From Bacteroidales bacterium (lineage in GTDB: Bacteria > Bacteroidota > Bacteroidia > Bacteroidales > JAADJA01), in the NCBI GenBank assembly GCA_021740645.1, contig JAIOZL010000010.1:46569-110568 (forward strand): 64,000 nt of DNA, in the 5' to 3' direction. Of the stretch, positions 47,756 to 57,357 are shown one piece after another. Both the position numbers and the translations under genes were made by a program. Numbering within the stretch: the stretch's first letter is position 1; each line of letters begins with the position of its first letter. Below the pieces are notes generated by a model. That model searched no databases, was not told the origin of the DNA, and saw only the letters and a program-made list of their open reading frames with translations.

Positions 47756-49285
47756 ATGCAAGAAACCATCCTTATCCTCGACTTCGGCTCGCAATACACC
47801 CAATTGATTGCCCGCAGGGTCAGGGAACTTAATGTTTACTGCGAGATCCATCCATTTAACGAATTTCCTAAAATTACTGGTGATATAAAGGGGGTGATCC
47901 TTTCGGGCAGTCCTTTTTCCGTTCTTGATAAAAATGCACCCCACCCTGTTTTAAAAGATATCCGTAAAAAGATACCCTTGTTGGGGGTGTGCTACGGAGC
48001 CCAGTTTCTTGCTAAAGATGATGGTGGCAAAGTGGCTCCTTCATCTATTCGGGAATATGGGCGTGCCAACCTATCTTATATTAAAGAGGATAATGAATTA
48101 ATGCAGGGAATGACACAAGGCTGCCAGGTGTGGATGTCGCATGGAGATACCATTTTGAAGGTTCCTGAAAGCTTCGAGTTAATTACGAGCACCAGCGATG
48201 TAGAAGTGGCCGGGTATAAAATTTTGGATGAACAAACCTGGGGCATTCAGTTTCATCCGGAAGTATATCATACCACAGAAGGGAAACAACTCCTGCAAAA
48301 CTTTGTGGTCAACATTTGCCAGTGTTCACAATCCTGGACTCCCGAATCTTTCATTGAAACTACCGTTCAATTCCTGAAAGGCAAATTAGGAAATGATAAA
48401 GTAGTCCTGGGTTTATCGGGGGGTGTAGATTCTTCCGTATCAGCAGTTCTTCTGGACAAAGCTATTGGTAAAAACCTTCATTGCATTTTTGTAGATAATG
48501 GCCTGTTGCGTAAACATGAATTTGAGTCTGTACTCGACTCTTATAAACATATGGGTTTAAATGTAATTGGTGTAGATGCACGGCAACGTTTTTATAAAAG
48601 CCTTGCCGGGATCAGTGAACCTGAAGCCAAGAGAAAAGCCATTGGGAATACCTTTATTGAGGTATTTGATGAAGAGGCACACCGGATAACGGACGTAAAA
48701 TGGCTTGCCCAGGGAACGATCTATCCTGATGTAATAGAGTCCAAATCGGTAAAAGGGCCCTCTGCCACTATCAAGTCGCATCACAATGTGGGTGGACTAC
48801 CCGATTTTATGAAATTAAAAATTGTTGAACCGTTAAACTCATTATTTAAAGATGAAGTCCGGCGGATTGGCCTCAAACTCGAAATGGATAAAAGTCTGAT
48901 TGGAAGGCATCCTTTTCCGGGCCCGGGTTTAGGCATAAGGATATTGGGCGATGTTACCGAAGAAAAGGTGAAGGTTCTGCAGGATGCCGATTACATCTAT
49001 ATCGAAGGATTGAAAAAACATGGCCTCTATGATAAAGTGTGGCAGGCAGGAGCTATTTTACTACCCATTCACTCGGTTGGAGTGATGGGAGATGAAAGAA
49101 CCTATGAAAACGTGGTAGCCTTGCGGGCAGTAGTCTCTACGGATGGGATGACTGCCGACTGGTCACAACTTCCCTATGATTTTCTTGCCAAAATATCCAA
49201 TGAAATAATAAATCAGGTAAGAGGAGTGAACAGGGTAGTTTACGATATAAGCTCAAAACCTCCCGCAACTATTGAATGGGAGTAA
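47756..49285 (+). CDS. guaA: GMP synthase, glutamine-hydrolysing
   Basis: The 509-residue protein has the amidotransferase domain (residues ~1-190) with [27 protein letters not shown] (catalytic Cys) and [11 protein letters not shown]. The ATP-pyrophosphatase domain carries [19 protein letters not shown]. The dimerisation C-terminus has the [14 protein letters not shown] stretch and ends [12 protein letters not shown], as in all GuaA. It makes GMP from XMP. Length is normal. Confidence 0.96.
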   Translation: MQETILILDFGSQYTQLIARRVRELNVYCEIHPFNEFPKITGDIKGVILSGSPFSVLDKNAPHPVLKDIRKKIPLLGVCYGAQFLAKDDGGKVAPSSIREYGRANLSYIKEDNELMQGMTQGCQVWMSHGDTILKVPESFELITSTSDVEVAGYKILDEQTWGIQFHPEVYHTTEGKQLLQNFVVNICQCSQSWTPESFIETTVQFLKGKLGNDKVVLGLSGGVDSSVSAVLLDKAIGKNLHCIFVDNGLLRKHEFESVLDSYKHMGLNVIGVDARQRFYKSLAGISEPEAKRKAIGNTFIEVFDEEAHRITDVKWLAQGTIYPDVIESKSVKGPSATIKSHHNVGGLPDFMKLKIVEPLNSLFKDEVRRIGLKLEMDKSLIGRHPFPGPGLGIRILGDVTEEKVKVLQDADYIYIEGLKKHGLYDKVWQAGAILLPIHSVGVMGDERTYENVVALRAVVSTDGMTADWSQLPYDFLAKISNEIINQVRGVNRVVYDISSKPPATIEWE

Positions 49286-49333
49286 ATAATAAAACCTGCT
49301 GTTTGTTGTTATCCTAATGGAATCAAAAAAAAC

Positions 49334-51712
49334 ATGAAGATATTTAAAAACATCCTTTTTCTATTCTTGCTATTATTTGTATTGTTAAATAATACAAAAT
49401 CACAACAGGCCATACCTATAAACAAATCGTCTATAATCGAAAATATAAATGGCTCGGATTACTATATTCATTTTGTAAAAAAGGGGGAAACATTATTTGC
49501 TATTGCCCGTGCATATGGCATAACCGTTGATGATATCTTCAAGTCAAACCCAATGGCACACAAGGGGATTAATGAAAATGTCACCCTAAAAATCCCACTG
49601 CGCCAGAAAGTTGTTGAAACTACCGAGAAACCTAACGAAATATCCGGAGAAGAATATTTTTACTACATCGTAAAGAAAAAAGAAACCAAATATGGCATTT
49701 CTAAAAAATTCGGGGTGAGCATTGATCGCATTCATGAATTAAATCCTGAACTGGGAGAATACCCGCGGGAGGGAGAAACACTAAAAATCCCGCTGATAAA
49801 AGAAAAGGAGAAAGTAACGGCCCCTGACTGGAAGGATAAAATGGAAACCCACCAGGTGGTTGAAGGAGAAACACTGTATCAAATAGCCCGTCAGTATGAA
49901 GTAAGTATTGGGGAAATTAAAAATGCCAACCCCGGCCTTTCTGAAAAACTGGCTATTGGTGAAAGAATTTATATTCCAAATCAGGATGTTAAAAGTATAG
50001 CAGATGAAGGTAAAGCCCTTATTGAAGGATCAGAGGCCAACCAAAAAGCGCCTTTGAAAACCCATACCGTTAGCAGTGGTGAAACACTTTACAGTATTGG
50101 CCGAATGTATGCTACCAGCGTGGACAGCTTAAAAAAGTTTAACCCCTATCTTTTGGATAATTTGTATATAGGCCAGGAAATAAAGATTCCTCCGGTTAAA
50201 AATAGTGATTTCATCCTTCATAAATCTGATAAAAAAAGTTCCTTAAAAGAAATAGCTGATCTCTACCAGGTGGACTATAATAAGCTTGCCGAACTAAATC
50301 CTGGTGTTTTCAAAAAAACCAGGAAGGGACAGGACGTAAAAATACCTGTTGAAAACAAAATTGAAGAGACAGAACCAATAGAGATAGTAACTACTCCCGA
50401 TGAACTCTTAGTTTCAACAGAATGCGGAAGGGCTGGAATATATGGGGGTAAAACTTTTAATATTGCCTTAATGCTGCCTTTTTTCCTGCAGGAATATGAT
50501 AGTCTGCTCTCCATGAAAAAAGTTGATTTCGGTACCTTATCCAACCTTGTATCCTTCCGGTTCCTGGATTTTTACGGTGGATTTAAAATGGCTGTTGATT
50601 CAATGGCTGCCCAGGGAATGAAAACCAATCTTTTTATTTATGATGTAGATAACGACCAGGAAAAGATCGAGCAGGTATTACTCAATTCGGAATTAGGCAG
50701 TATGGACCTTATTGTAGGGCCTTTGTACCGACAAAGTTTTCAAAAAGCTGCTTCTTTTGCAAAGTCCTATAAAATCCCTATCATTAACCCTCTTTCAACC
50801 AGGAGTGAGATTTTACTTAATAATCCATATGTATTTAAAATTAAACCGGATGAATCATTTCAGTTGGATATTCTGACAGATTATATTCTTAATCGTTATC
50901 CGGACTACAATATTGTATTGCTTAGAAACAACAAATACAAATACCAAAAAGAAATCTCATTTATTAGAAATACAATTAATAGTGAGCGTAAAACGCATGT
51001 TTACTTATCAAATCAACAGTTGCTTGAAAGGATTTCAAGAGAAGATATTTTAGGAGATAACTTAATAACAGAAAGTAAAGTAATTGACTATGAGCAGCTG
51101 AAAAGAAACCCCCTTGACAGCACCTATTTCAGTAACCTGGTAAAGGAAGTTATTTATGTAAACGACAGTGCAGCGGGCATAGAAGCTAATCTTTCGCTGG
51201 TAAGAGATAATATTGTAATTGCGGTAAGTGATGATATTGTATTTTCAAAAGAGGTGCTTTCTCAGTTAAATAAGTTGAACTTAAATCATAAGATTACTTT
51301 GTTTGGTTTGCCCAACTGGAATGAGTACACTGATTTAGAGACTTCCCATCTTCTTAACCTGAATTTACATTGCTTAACTGTTTCATTGGTAGATTATAAG
51401 AATAAAAATACACGTGACTGGATCTCAAAATTCAGGAATAAATACCATACCGAACCTTCAGTAAGCAATTTTGCATTTGATGGATTTGATATCGGATGGT
51501 ACTTTCTTAACGCTTTATACCACTATGGCCCGTCATTTTCAAATTGCCTCGAATATAATGATGTAAATCTGATACAAGGACCTATAATGTTTAAAAATCT
51601 TCCGGAAAGTGGTTATACGAATACTTTTTGGAACATCGGTGCTTACAAATCCTTTGAATTTCAGAGGGTAGATCAGAATTACAGGAGCTCAAAGCCCCGA
51701 TACAATCCATAA
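49334..51712 (+). CDS. LysM repeat protein with periplasmic-binding (type 1) domain
   Basis: The 792-residue protein has a signal peptide (LFLFLLLFVLLNNTKS) and at least four LysM repeats (HFVKKGETLFAIARAYGITV, YYIVKKKETKYGISKKFG, HQVVEGETLYQIARQYE, HTVSSGETLYSIGRMYA), with a degenerate fifth (FILHKSDKKSSLKEIADLYQ). The C-terminal ~420 residues (FNIALMLPFFLQEYDSLL, LIVGPLYRQSFQKAASFA, INPLSTRSEILLNNPYVF) form a type 1 periplasmic-binding fold like LpoA or ABC-type amino acid receptors. It probably binds peptidoglycan in the periplasm; the ligand is unknown. It is located between guaA and nusB. Confidence 0.78.
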   Translation: MKIFKNILFLFLLLFVLLNNTKSQQAIPINKSSIIENINGSDYYIHFVKKGETLFAIARAYGITVDDIFKSNPMAHKGINENVTLKIPLRQKVVETTEKPNEISGEEYFYYIVKKKETKYGISKKFGVSIDRIHELNPELGEYPREGETLKIPLIKEKEKVTAPDWKDKMETHQVVEGETLYQIARQYEVSIGEIKNANPGLSEKLAIGERIYIPNQDVKSIADEGKALIEGSEANQKAPLKTHTVSSGETLYSIGRMYATSVDSLKKFNPYLLDNLYIGQEIKIPPVKNSDFILHKSDKKSSLKEIADLYQVDYNKLAELNPGVFKKTRKGQDVKIPVENKIEETEPIEIVTTPDELLVSTECGRAGIYGGKTFNIALMLPFFLQEYDSLLSMKKVDFGTLSNLVSFRFLDFYGGFKMAVDSMAAQGMKTNLFIYDVDNDQEKIEQVLLNSELGSMDLIVGPLYRQSFQKAASFAKSYKIPIINPLSTRSEILLNNPYVFKIKPDESFQLDILTDYILNRYPDYNIVLLRNNKYKYQKEISFIRNTINSERKTHVYLSNQQLLERISREDILGDNLITESKVIDYEQLKRNPLDSTYFSNLVKEVIYVNDSAAGIEANLSLVRDNIVIAVSDDIVFSKEVLSQLNKLNLNHKITLFGLPNWNEYTDLETSHLLNLNLHCLTVSLVDYKNKNTRDWISKFRNKYHTEPSVSNFAFDGFDIGWYFLNALYHYGPSFSNCLEYNDVNLIQGPIMFKNLPESGYTNTFWNIGAYKSFEFQRVDQNYRSSKPRYNP

Positions 51713-51738
51713 AATCATTCAAAATATTGACGGTGGAT

Positions 51739-51768
51739 TTGGACAAAAACGATTTTAGCCTATCTTTG
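51739..51768 (+). promoter_or_regulatory. Promoter of nusB
   Basis: TTG (51739-51741), a 19-bp spacer and TATCTTTG (51761-51768) match the Bacteroidota promoter consensus. The ATG at 51788 lies 20 bp after. Confidence 0.7.
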
Positions 51769-51787
51769 CCAAAATTCTTTGAAATAT

Positions 51788-52753
51788 ATGCTTAGTAGAA
51801 GGCACTTGAGAATAAAAGTATTGCAGGCGTTGTATGCTTTTTTTCAATCTGAAAATGATCGGATCGACGTAGGCGAAAAAGAGTTATTGAAAAGCCTCAA
51901 TAAAATCTACGAAATTTATATTTACCAGCTTTCCCTGCTGGTTGAAATTGTTGAATTTGCGCAAAAGCGTGCGGAAGAAAATAAAAAGAAGTTTTTTCCT
52001 ACCCCTGATGACCTCAATCCCAATACCCGTTTTACCAAAAACAGGATAATCCTGCAAATTGAATCAAATAAGGATTTTAGAAGGTATTTTGATGTTTATA
52101 AAATAAATTGGGCCGACCAGGAAGACATGATCCGCAAAATATTTAATAAACTTAAACTTAGCGAAGATTACAAAACCTACATGGATAATAAAATATCCAC
52201 CTACAATCACGAAAAAGATATCCTGGTCAGGATCATTAAAAAGTATTTTTCTGGCTCTGATACATTGCAATCTTATTACGAAGAGAAAAACATCCACTGG
52301 ACAGATGACTTTCATACAGCCAATCTTTTGGCTATAAAAACAGTCAAAGGTTTGACTGACAAATTTGATGAAAATTCAAAGCTTCCCACCCTATTGAAGA
52401 ACAGCACCATTGATGACCCCGATGAGGATATACAATTCGTCAAAATTCTTTTCCGTAAAACGATCATCCGAAGTGAGGAATATATCAAACTCATTGATGA
52501 AAAAGTAAAAAACTGGGAAATGGACCGCATTGCAGTGATGGACATCATCATCTTAAAAATGGCCATTACAGAGTTGTTGGAGTTTCCTTCCATACCGATT
52601 AAGGTGACGATGAATGAATACATTGAACTGGCTAAAATGTACAGTACCCCTAAAAGCAAAATTTTCGTTAATGGAATCCTTGATAAATTAATCGTTGATC
52701 TTAAAACTGATAATTTAATTAAAAAAACCGGACGGGGATTACTTGAAAATTAA
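51788..52753 (+). CDS. nusB: Transcription antitermination factor NusB (long Bacteroidota form)
   Basis: The 321-residue protein starts at the ATG giving MLSRRHLRIKVLQALYAFFQ, preferred over a TTG three codons upstream. The C-terminal ~120 residues contain the NusB core (WEMDRIAVMDIIILKMAITE, VTMNEYIELAKMYSTPKSKI, FVNGILDKL). Classical NusB is about 140 residues. Here the N-terminal start motif and the core are separated by a ~170-residue helical insert, a pattern I recall from Bacteroidota. It binds BoxA RNA with S10 and promotes rRNA transcription. Confidence 0.85.
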   Translation: MLSRRHLRIKVLQALYAFFQSENDRIDVGEKELLKSLNKIYEIYIYQLSLLVEIVEFAQKRAEENKKKFFPTPDDLNPNTRFTKNRIILQIESNKDFRRYFDVYKINWADQEDMIRKIFNKLKLSEDYKTYMDNKISTYNHEKDILVRIIKKYFSGSDTLQSYYEEKNIHWTDDFHTANLLAIKTVKGLTDKFDENSKLPTLLKNSTIDDPDEDIQFVKILFRKTIIRSEEYIKLIDEKVKNWEMDRIAVMDIIILKMAITELLEFPSIPIKVTMNEYIELAKMYSTPKSKIFVNGILDKLIVDLKTDNLIKKTGRGLLEN

Positions 52754-52856
52754 CCAGCAAATGTTAACAATTTACAAAAATTCGAATTTGCTTTTTAATC
52801 CAATAAAACTTCAATAATTTTACATCCGGTTTAATTGTTATAATTTTAGTGAGCAT

Positions 52857-53495
52857 ATGAAAACACATAATTTACTTTATATTATTTTCCTGCTTTTTGC
52901 AAGTAATCTGTTGCTGCAATGCAAAAATGGAACGAAAGAAGAAAACACCCAAAATGATAATTTAGAACAGGAAAATGAAGTGCGTGAGAAACCGAAATTG
53001 GTATACGACGATCGGGGAAATATCATAGAGAGGCAGGCCATTTCCTACAGGAAGTCCGATAACAGCATACGCTCGAAAGACAGTTATTATTATGATTTTG
53101 ATGATAGTAACAATATGATAAAAGAGGTTAAAGAATCCTATGACCTGAATGGAACATTAAAATACAAAAATATTAGCTACCATTCATATGATGAAAGGAA
53201 CCTGAAGATTACCACCGATTTTGAGTCGTATGATACAGAAGGGAATTTAGCCCGTAATGCGCATCATGAGTTCAAATACAATGAAAACGGACATAAAGTG
53301 GAAGACCTTACTTTTTTCCCTAACGGGCAACTTAGGGAAAAGATCATTCTTGACCCTGACGAAACCGGTGCATTACGTTCTGAAGAATATTTAACCTACA
53401 AAGAAGATGGCACACTCACTGATCATAAAAAATATTATTATACACCCTACGGATTAGATAAAACAGTAGATTTATTAAAAGAGGAAGAAAACTAA
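52857..53495 (+). CDS. Lipoprotein with YwqK/MORN-like repeats, unknown function
   Basis: The 212-residue protein has a lipoprotein signal (MKTHNLLYIIFLLFASNLLL followed by QCKN, Cys about residue 22). The rest shows short beta-hairpin-like repeats, each with Y-D/N-x-x-G-x-x: YDDRGNIIERQ, YDLNGTLKYKNI, YDTEGNLARNAHHEF, KEDGTLTDHKKYYY. This is like YwqK-type or RHS-like repeats but no toxin or immunity gene is adjacent, so the family name alone says little. Located at the outer or inner membrane by lipid anchor. Confidence 0.55.
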   Translation: MKTHNLLYIIFLLFASNLLLQCKNGTKEENTQNDNLEQENEVREKPKLVYDDRGNIIERQAISYRKSDNSIRSKDSYYYDFDDSNNMIKEVKESYDLNGTLKYKNISYHSYDERNLKITTDFESYDTEGNLARNAHHEFKYNENGHKVEDLTFFPNGQLREKIILDPDETGALRSEEYLTYKEDGTLTDHKKYYYTPYGLDKTVDLLKEEEN

Positions 53496-53523
53496 CCGGA
53501 GATTTAAAAAATCAATTTTTACT

Positions 53524-54075
53524 TTGGATACAGAGAATATCTTCATCCCTGCTTCACCACATGCACATCTTGCCTATGAGAGTATCCGTAGCTATTTGCT
53601 CAAGGGCAATACAAATAATTTAAATATTACAAACCTTCCTCCCGAGTTTTATGATCTTCGAAGGGCTTGTTTCGTTTCGCTGCACTTAAAGGATGGTTCC
53701 CTCCGGGGCTGCATTGGTACCCTGGAACCAGTAGAAAAAAACCTTTACGACGAAATTGTTCGTAATGCTATTTCAGCGGCCTGTAATGATAGGAGATTTT
53801 CACCTCTTAAGAAATCTGAATTAAGTAAAATAGAAATATCCGTTGATGTCCTTTCCCTACCCGAAAAAATATCGGATATAAACGATCTGGATCCATCCAT
53901 ATACGGAATTATCATTTCGGATAACAATTATCGAAGGGGGGTATTACTTCCAGCCATTGATGAAATAGATACCATTGAAAAACAAATTTCAATTGTTATG
54001 CGAAAAGCTGGCCTTTCAAATGCAAAATGGGAAGACCTTTCTGTATTCCGCTTTACAACTACCCGCTATCATTAA
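53524..54075 (+). CDS. AMMECR1 domain protein (AmmeMemoRadiSam A)
   Basis: The 183-residue protein has the AMMECR1 pattern RACFVSLHLKDGSLRGCIGT with AISAACNDRRFSPLKKSELS and IEISVDVLSLPEKI. Initiation appears to use TTG at 53524, as no in-frame ATG occurs near. The usual partners (Memo-like and radical SAM protein AmmeMemoRadiSam B/C) are absent from this window; the radical SAM gene at 44252 is not adjacent. Molecular function of the family is not established. Confidence 0.85.
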   Translation: MDTENIFIPASPHAHLAYESIRSYLLKGNTNNLNITNLPPEFYDLRRACFVSLHLKDGSLRGCIGTLEPVEKNLYDEIVRNAISAACNDRRFSPLKKSELSKIEISVDVLSLPEKISDINDLDPSIYGIIISDNNYRRGVLLPAIDEIDTIEKQISIVMRKAGLSNAKWEDLSVFRFTTTRYH

Positions 54076-54238
54076 TTCGTAAGCCAACTGGTTTAATATA
54101 CTGGTTATTCAATTACAATTTTCTACAATCAATTTGCTTTGGCATTCAACAATTCATTAAAATGGATTGTTAAACCTACCAATTAATATTCTTGTACTGA
54201 TCCTTTTGTACATATTAACTTATTCATTTTGAAAAATT

Positions 54239-54946
54239 ATGACAAGTACAGAAATTTTAAAAGAACTTGAAGGTTATGGAAATGAGAGTACAAAAAAAGT
54301 ATTTCGTAACCATGGAGCACGTGAACCCTTTTATGGTGTTAAAGTCCAGGACCTGAAAAAAATTCTTAAGAAAACAAAGAAAAACCATGAACTTTCACTG
54401 GAACTATATGCAACGGGAAATTCTGATGCCATGTACCTTGCAGGGCTTATGGCAGATGAAACAAAAATCTCAAAAGAAGACTTAAATCGATGGGCAAAGG
54501 AGGCCTATTGGTACTATTTAAGCGAATATACAGTTCCCTGGGTTGCTGCAGAAAGCCAATTTGGATTTGAACTTGCTTTGGAATGGATTGAATCGAATGA
54601 AGAAAATATTGCCGCTGCAGGATGGTCGACACTTGCCAACCTGGCTTTATTAAAACCCGATGAGGAAATAGAATTAAAGGTATTCTCTACCCTTCTTGAG
54701 AGAGTAGCAAATTCGATTCACCAATCAGAAAACAGGGTAAGGTATACCATGAATGGTTTTGTTATAGCGGTTGGCAGTGGAATTATTTCACTCTCAAAAA
54801 AAGCGAAAGAAATCGCGGCTAAAATTGGCAAGGTCAATGTTGATGTGGGAGGTACCGCCTGCAAGGTTCCCCTGGCAACTGACTATATTCAAAAAGTGCA
54901 TCTAAAAGGGAACTTGGGTAAAAAGCGCAAATCTGCTCGTTGTTAA
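54239..54946 (+). CDS. DNA alkylation repair protein, AlkD-like (HEAT-like)
   Basis: The 235-residue helical protein has the family pattern ELEGYGNESTKKVFRNHGAR with EPFYGVKVQDLKKILKKTKK, ATGNSDAMYLAGLMADETKI and a Trp-rich SEYTVPWVAAESQFGFELAL. Repeats of helical hairpins extend to residue ~210, ending in a Lys-rich tail (HLKGNLGKKRKSARC). Similar proteins are annotated as DNA alkylation repair enzymes, but for many members activity on alkylated bases has not been shown. Upstream is about 160 bp without recognisable features. Confidence 0.75.
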   Translation: MTSTEILKELEGYGNESTKKVFRNHGAREPFYGVKVQDLKKILKKTKKNHELSLELYATGNSDAMYLAGLMADETKISKEDLNRWAKEAYWYYLSEYTVPWVAAESQFGFELALEWIESNEENIAAAGWSTLANLALLKPDEEIELKVFSTLLERVANSIHQSENRVRYTMNGFVIAVGSGIISLSKKAKEIAAKIGKVNVDVGGTACKVPLATDYIQKVHLKGNLGKKRKSARC

Positions 54947-55090
54947 CACAATTGGACTTGCCATTACGACCTAAGAATCGACCCACAATAAAAGTTTCTA
55001 AATTCTATAAGTTGGATATACTATTCATCAGGATTAAAGATTAATTATGAAACCAGCGTATTTATTAATCATGTGCCAACCTATATTTTA

Positions 55091-55098
55091 TACCTTTG
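55091..55098 (+). promoter_or_regulatory. Possible -7 element upstream of the SPFH gene
   Basis: TACCTTTG matches TAnnTTTG. It overlaps the in-frame TTG (55096-55098), which therefore is not a likely start; the next ATG at 55126 is favoured. Confidence 0.4.
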
Positions 55099-55125
55099 CT
55101 GAAAACTATTAAAAACGATAAAAAA

Positions 55126-55959
55126 ATGGCACAACAAGAAATTAATCCCCGAAAATTTATTCCAATTGCAATTTTAATTGGTGCAATTATTTTTTTACTC
55201 ATATCATGGAACAGTATTACCGTGACCATCGAAGCCGGACATGCCGGCGTATTATTTAAGCGTTTTGGTGGGGGTATTGAATTGGATAGAACATACGGCG
55301 AAGGTTTTCATTTTTTAGCTCCCTGGAATACAATGTATATATATGAAGTGAGGCAACAGGAAATTGCTGAAGAAATGAATGTATTATCCAGCAATGGCCT
55401 TGAAATACAAGTTGATGTTTCTGCTTGGTATCAGCCGAGTTACAGCAGCATTGGTAAACTTCATGCAAATATTGGAATAAACTATTTGCAAAGGGTTGTT
55501 ATCCCAAGCCTGCGGTCTTCAGCCAGAAGTGTGGTTGGAAGGTATACCCCTGAAGAAATTTATTCAACAAAAAGAGATGCGATACAAACCGAAATTTTTG
55601 ACGAAACTAAATTGCTTCTTGACCAGAAAAATGTGCAGTTAAACCAGGTTCTGATCCGATCTATTAAACTACCCCCAACACTTAAAGAAGCAATTGAAGG
55701 AAAATTAAAACAAGAACAATTAAGCCTTGAATATGAGTTTAAACTGGAAAAAGCCCTTAAAGAAGCGGAAAGACAAAAAATAGAAGCTGAAGGAAAAGCC
55801 ATGGCTAACAATATTATTAATGCCAGTTTAACGGATAAAATATTACGTGAAAAAGGGATCATTGCTACCCTGGAATTAGCTGAATCAAATAATACAAAAA
55901 TTGTCATCATTGGCAATTCAAAAGATGGATTACCGCTTATTCTCGGCGATAGTAAATAG
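55126..55959 (+). CDS. SPFH/band-7 (prohibitin-like) membrane protein
   Basis: The 277-residue protein starts at the ATG giving MAQQEINPRKFIPIAILIGA; an upstream TTG overlaps a promoter element. A single N-terminal membrane segment (residues ~10-28) is followed by the SPFH domain (VTIEAGHAGVLFKRFGGGIE, LERTYGEGFHFLAPWNTMYI-like sequence) and a coiled-coil rich in Glu/Lys/Ala (LKLEKALKEAERQKIEAEGK). Such proteins form membrane microdomain scaffolds or chaperone FtsH. No HflK/HflC or FtsH gene is nearby. Confidence 0.82.
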   Translation: MAQQEINPRKFIPIAILIGAIIFLLISWNSITVTIEAGHAGVLFKRFGGGIELDRTYGEGFHFLAPWNTMYIYEVRQQEIAEEMNVLSSNGLEIQVDVSAWYQPSYSSIGKLHANIGINYLQRVVIPSLRSSARSVVGRYTPEEIYSTKRDAIQTEIFDETKLLLDQKNVQLNQVLIRSIKLPPTLKEAIEGKLKQEQLSLEYEFKLEKALKEAERQKIEAEGKAMANNIINASLTDKILREKGIIATLELAESNNTKIVIIGNSKDGLPLILGDSK

Positions 55960-56016
55960 TGAATGACAACATAAGTATAGTTCAGAATTGATTGGGTATT
56001 TCATTTGCAATACGAC

Positions 56017-57357
56017 ATGCAAAAATTCTTCATCGTATTCGTACTTTTCAATTTATTCTTAAGTGTATTTTATATTGACACATGGCAGAATGCGAATACG
56101 ACTTCGCGAAGCCTTCCCATTGTAACATACGCTGAAAGTGGTTCGTTCAGAATTGACAAATATCATGAACTTACCTGCGACAAAGCTTTTGTTAATAATC
56201 ATTATTATACTGATAAGGCTCCCCTGCCCACTTATGTCACCCTCCCTTTCTTTTTGATTCTTAAAGATGCGGGAATAATAAAGGAAAAAGATAATGGAAG
56301 TTTATTTGGGCCTGAAGTTTACATCCTGGGAGGAATATTAATTGGAAGTATTCCTTTTGTTATTTTTATCGGACTGTTATTTCTTCAACTCAGAAAAAGG
56401 AATAGCACTTATAACCCGGTTTTGTTGTCAATGCTACCTCTATACTTTTCCTTTTTCTTCATATATGCAGGGACTTTTTTTGCTCATTTATTTTCAGGCA
56501 TACTTTTACTGGAAAGCTATCTTTTATTAAAAAAGGAGAAATACCTTCTTGCAGGAGTCTTGTCAGGCCTCGCTTTCCTGAGTGAATATAACCTGGCAGT
56601 AATCATTTTTATTTGGGGAATTTTAATATTGATCAGAACGAAACAATTTAAGCCATTTCTCTATTTTTCCCTGGGAATATTACCTTCCCTGCTTTTTATT
56701 ATTTATTACAATCAATTATTTTCTTCTTCCCCTTTTACATTTTTATACAGGCACCATAATTTTACAGAAATAAGTGAGAATTATGGTTTCCTATGGCCTG
56801 GAATCTCATCATTGTGGGGACTGAGTTTTTCATTCTACCGGGGCTTGTTCTGGTATGTACCTATTCTTTTATTTGGTGGAATAATTGTATTGGTTAAAAT
56901 AAAAACAATGTGGACGAGAGAAACATGGAAGAATTATTTACTTTTTCCGGCTTTGGCTTACTTTCTTTTTATTTCCTCCTATTTTGCCTGGTGGGGTGGC
57001 TGGACATACGGCCCCCGATTACTTTTCGGAATCCTGTTTATGTTAACCTATGAGGCGATTATTTACGTTTCAAAGAGTCATGTAAAGTCCATTTTTTTCT
57101 GGATTACGATGGGGATCGGAGCGCTGCTCATTTTCCCTGCAAAAGCTACCATAGTTTATTCTGCACCCACGGGGGTTTTAAATCCATTTTTACGACTTAT
57201 AGTTCCTGCAGTTCAAAAAGGTACTTTTAATGCAAGTAATTTATTCTCTCTTGCCTTTAATACACAGCCCTCAAACGCATTTTATCTGTTTCTTGTAATA
57301 TTTACAATCGGGACTTTTATTTTAACATTATGGTACAAAAAAATCAGCAGTCGGTAA
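56017..57357 (+). CDS. GT-C-like polytopic membrane protein
   Basis: The 446-residue protein starts at the ATG giving MQKFFIVFVLFNLFLSVFYI; an upstream TTG gives a slightly longer form. About ten hydrophobic segments are present. An extracytoplasmic motif FRIDKYHELTCDKAFVNNHY and YYTDKAPLPTYVTLPFF resembles the acidic first loop of GT-C glycosyltransferase-like (RgtA/ArnT-like) proteins, though the lipid-phosphate donor and acceptor are unknown. The last 28 bp overlap the start of the next gene. Confidence 0.6.
   Translation: MQKFFIVFVLFNLFLSVFYIDTWQNANTTSRSLPIVTYAESGSFRIDKYHELTCDKAFVNNHYYTDKAPLPTYVTLPFFLILKDAGIIKEKDNGSLFGPEVYILGGILIGSIPFVIFIGLLFLQLRKRNSTYNPVLLSMLPLYFSFFFIYAGTFFAHLFSGILLLESYLLLKKEKYLLAGVLSGLAFLSEYNLAVIIFIWGILILIRTKQFKPFLYFSLGILPSLLFIIYYNQLFSSSPFTFLYRHHNFTEISENYGFLWPGISSLWGLSFSFYRGLFWYVPILLFGGIIVLVKIKTMWTRETWKNYLLFPALAYFLFISSYFAWWGGWTYGPRLLFGILFMLTYEAIIYVSKSHVKSIFFWITMGIGALLIFPAKATIVYSAPTGVLNPFLRLIVPAVQKGTFNASNLFSLAFNTQPSNAFYLFLVIFTIGTFILTLWYKKISSR

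Noticed and set aside
54100..54150. Repeat AACTGGTT / TACTGGTT near 54.1 kb as a terminator
   Set aside because: The two copies are direct, not inverted, so they cannot form a hairpin.
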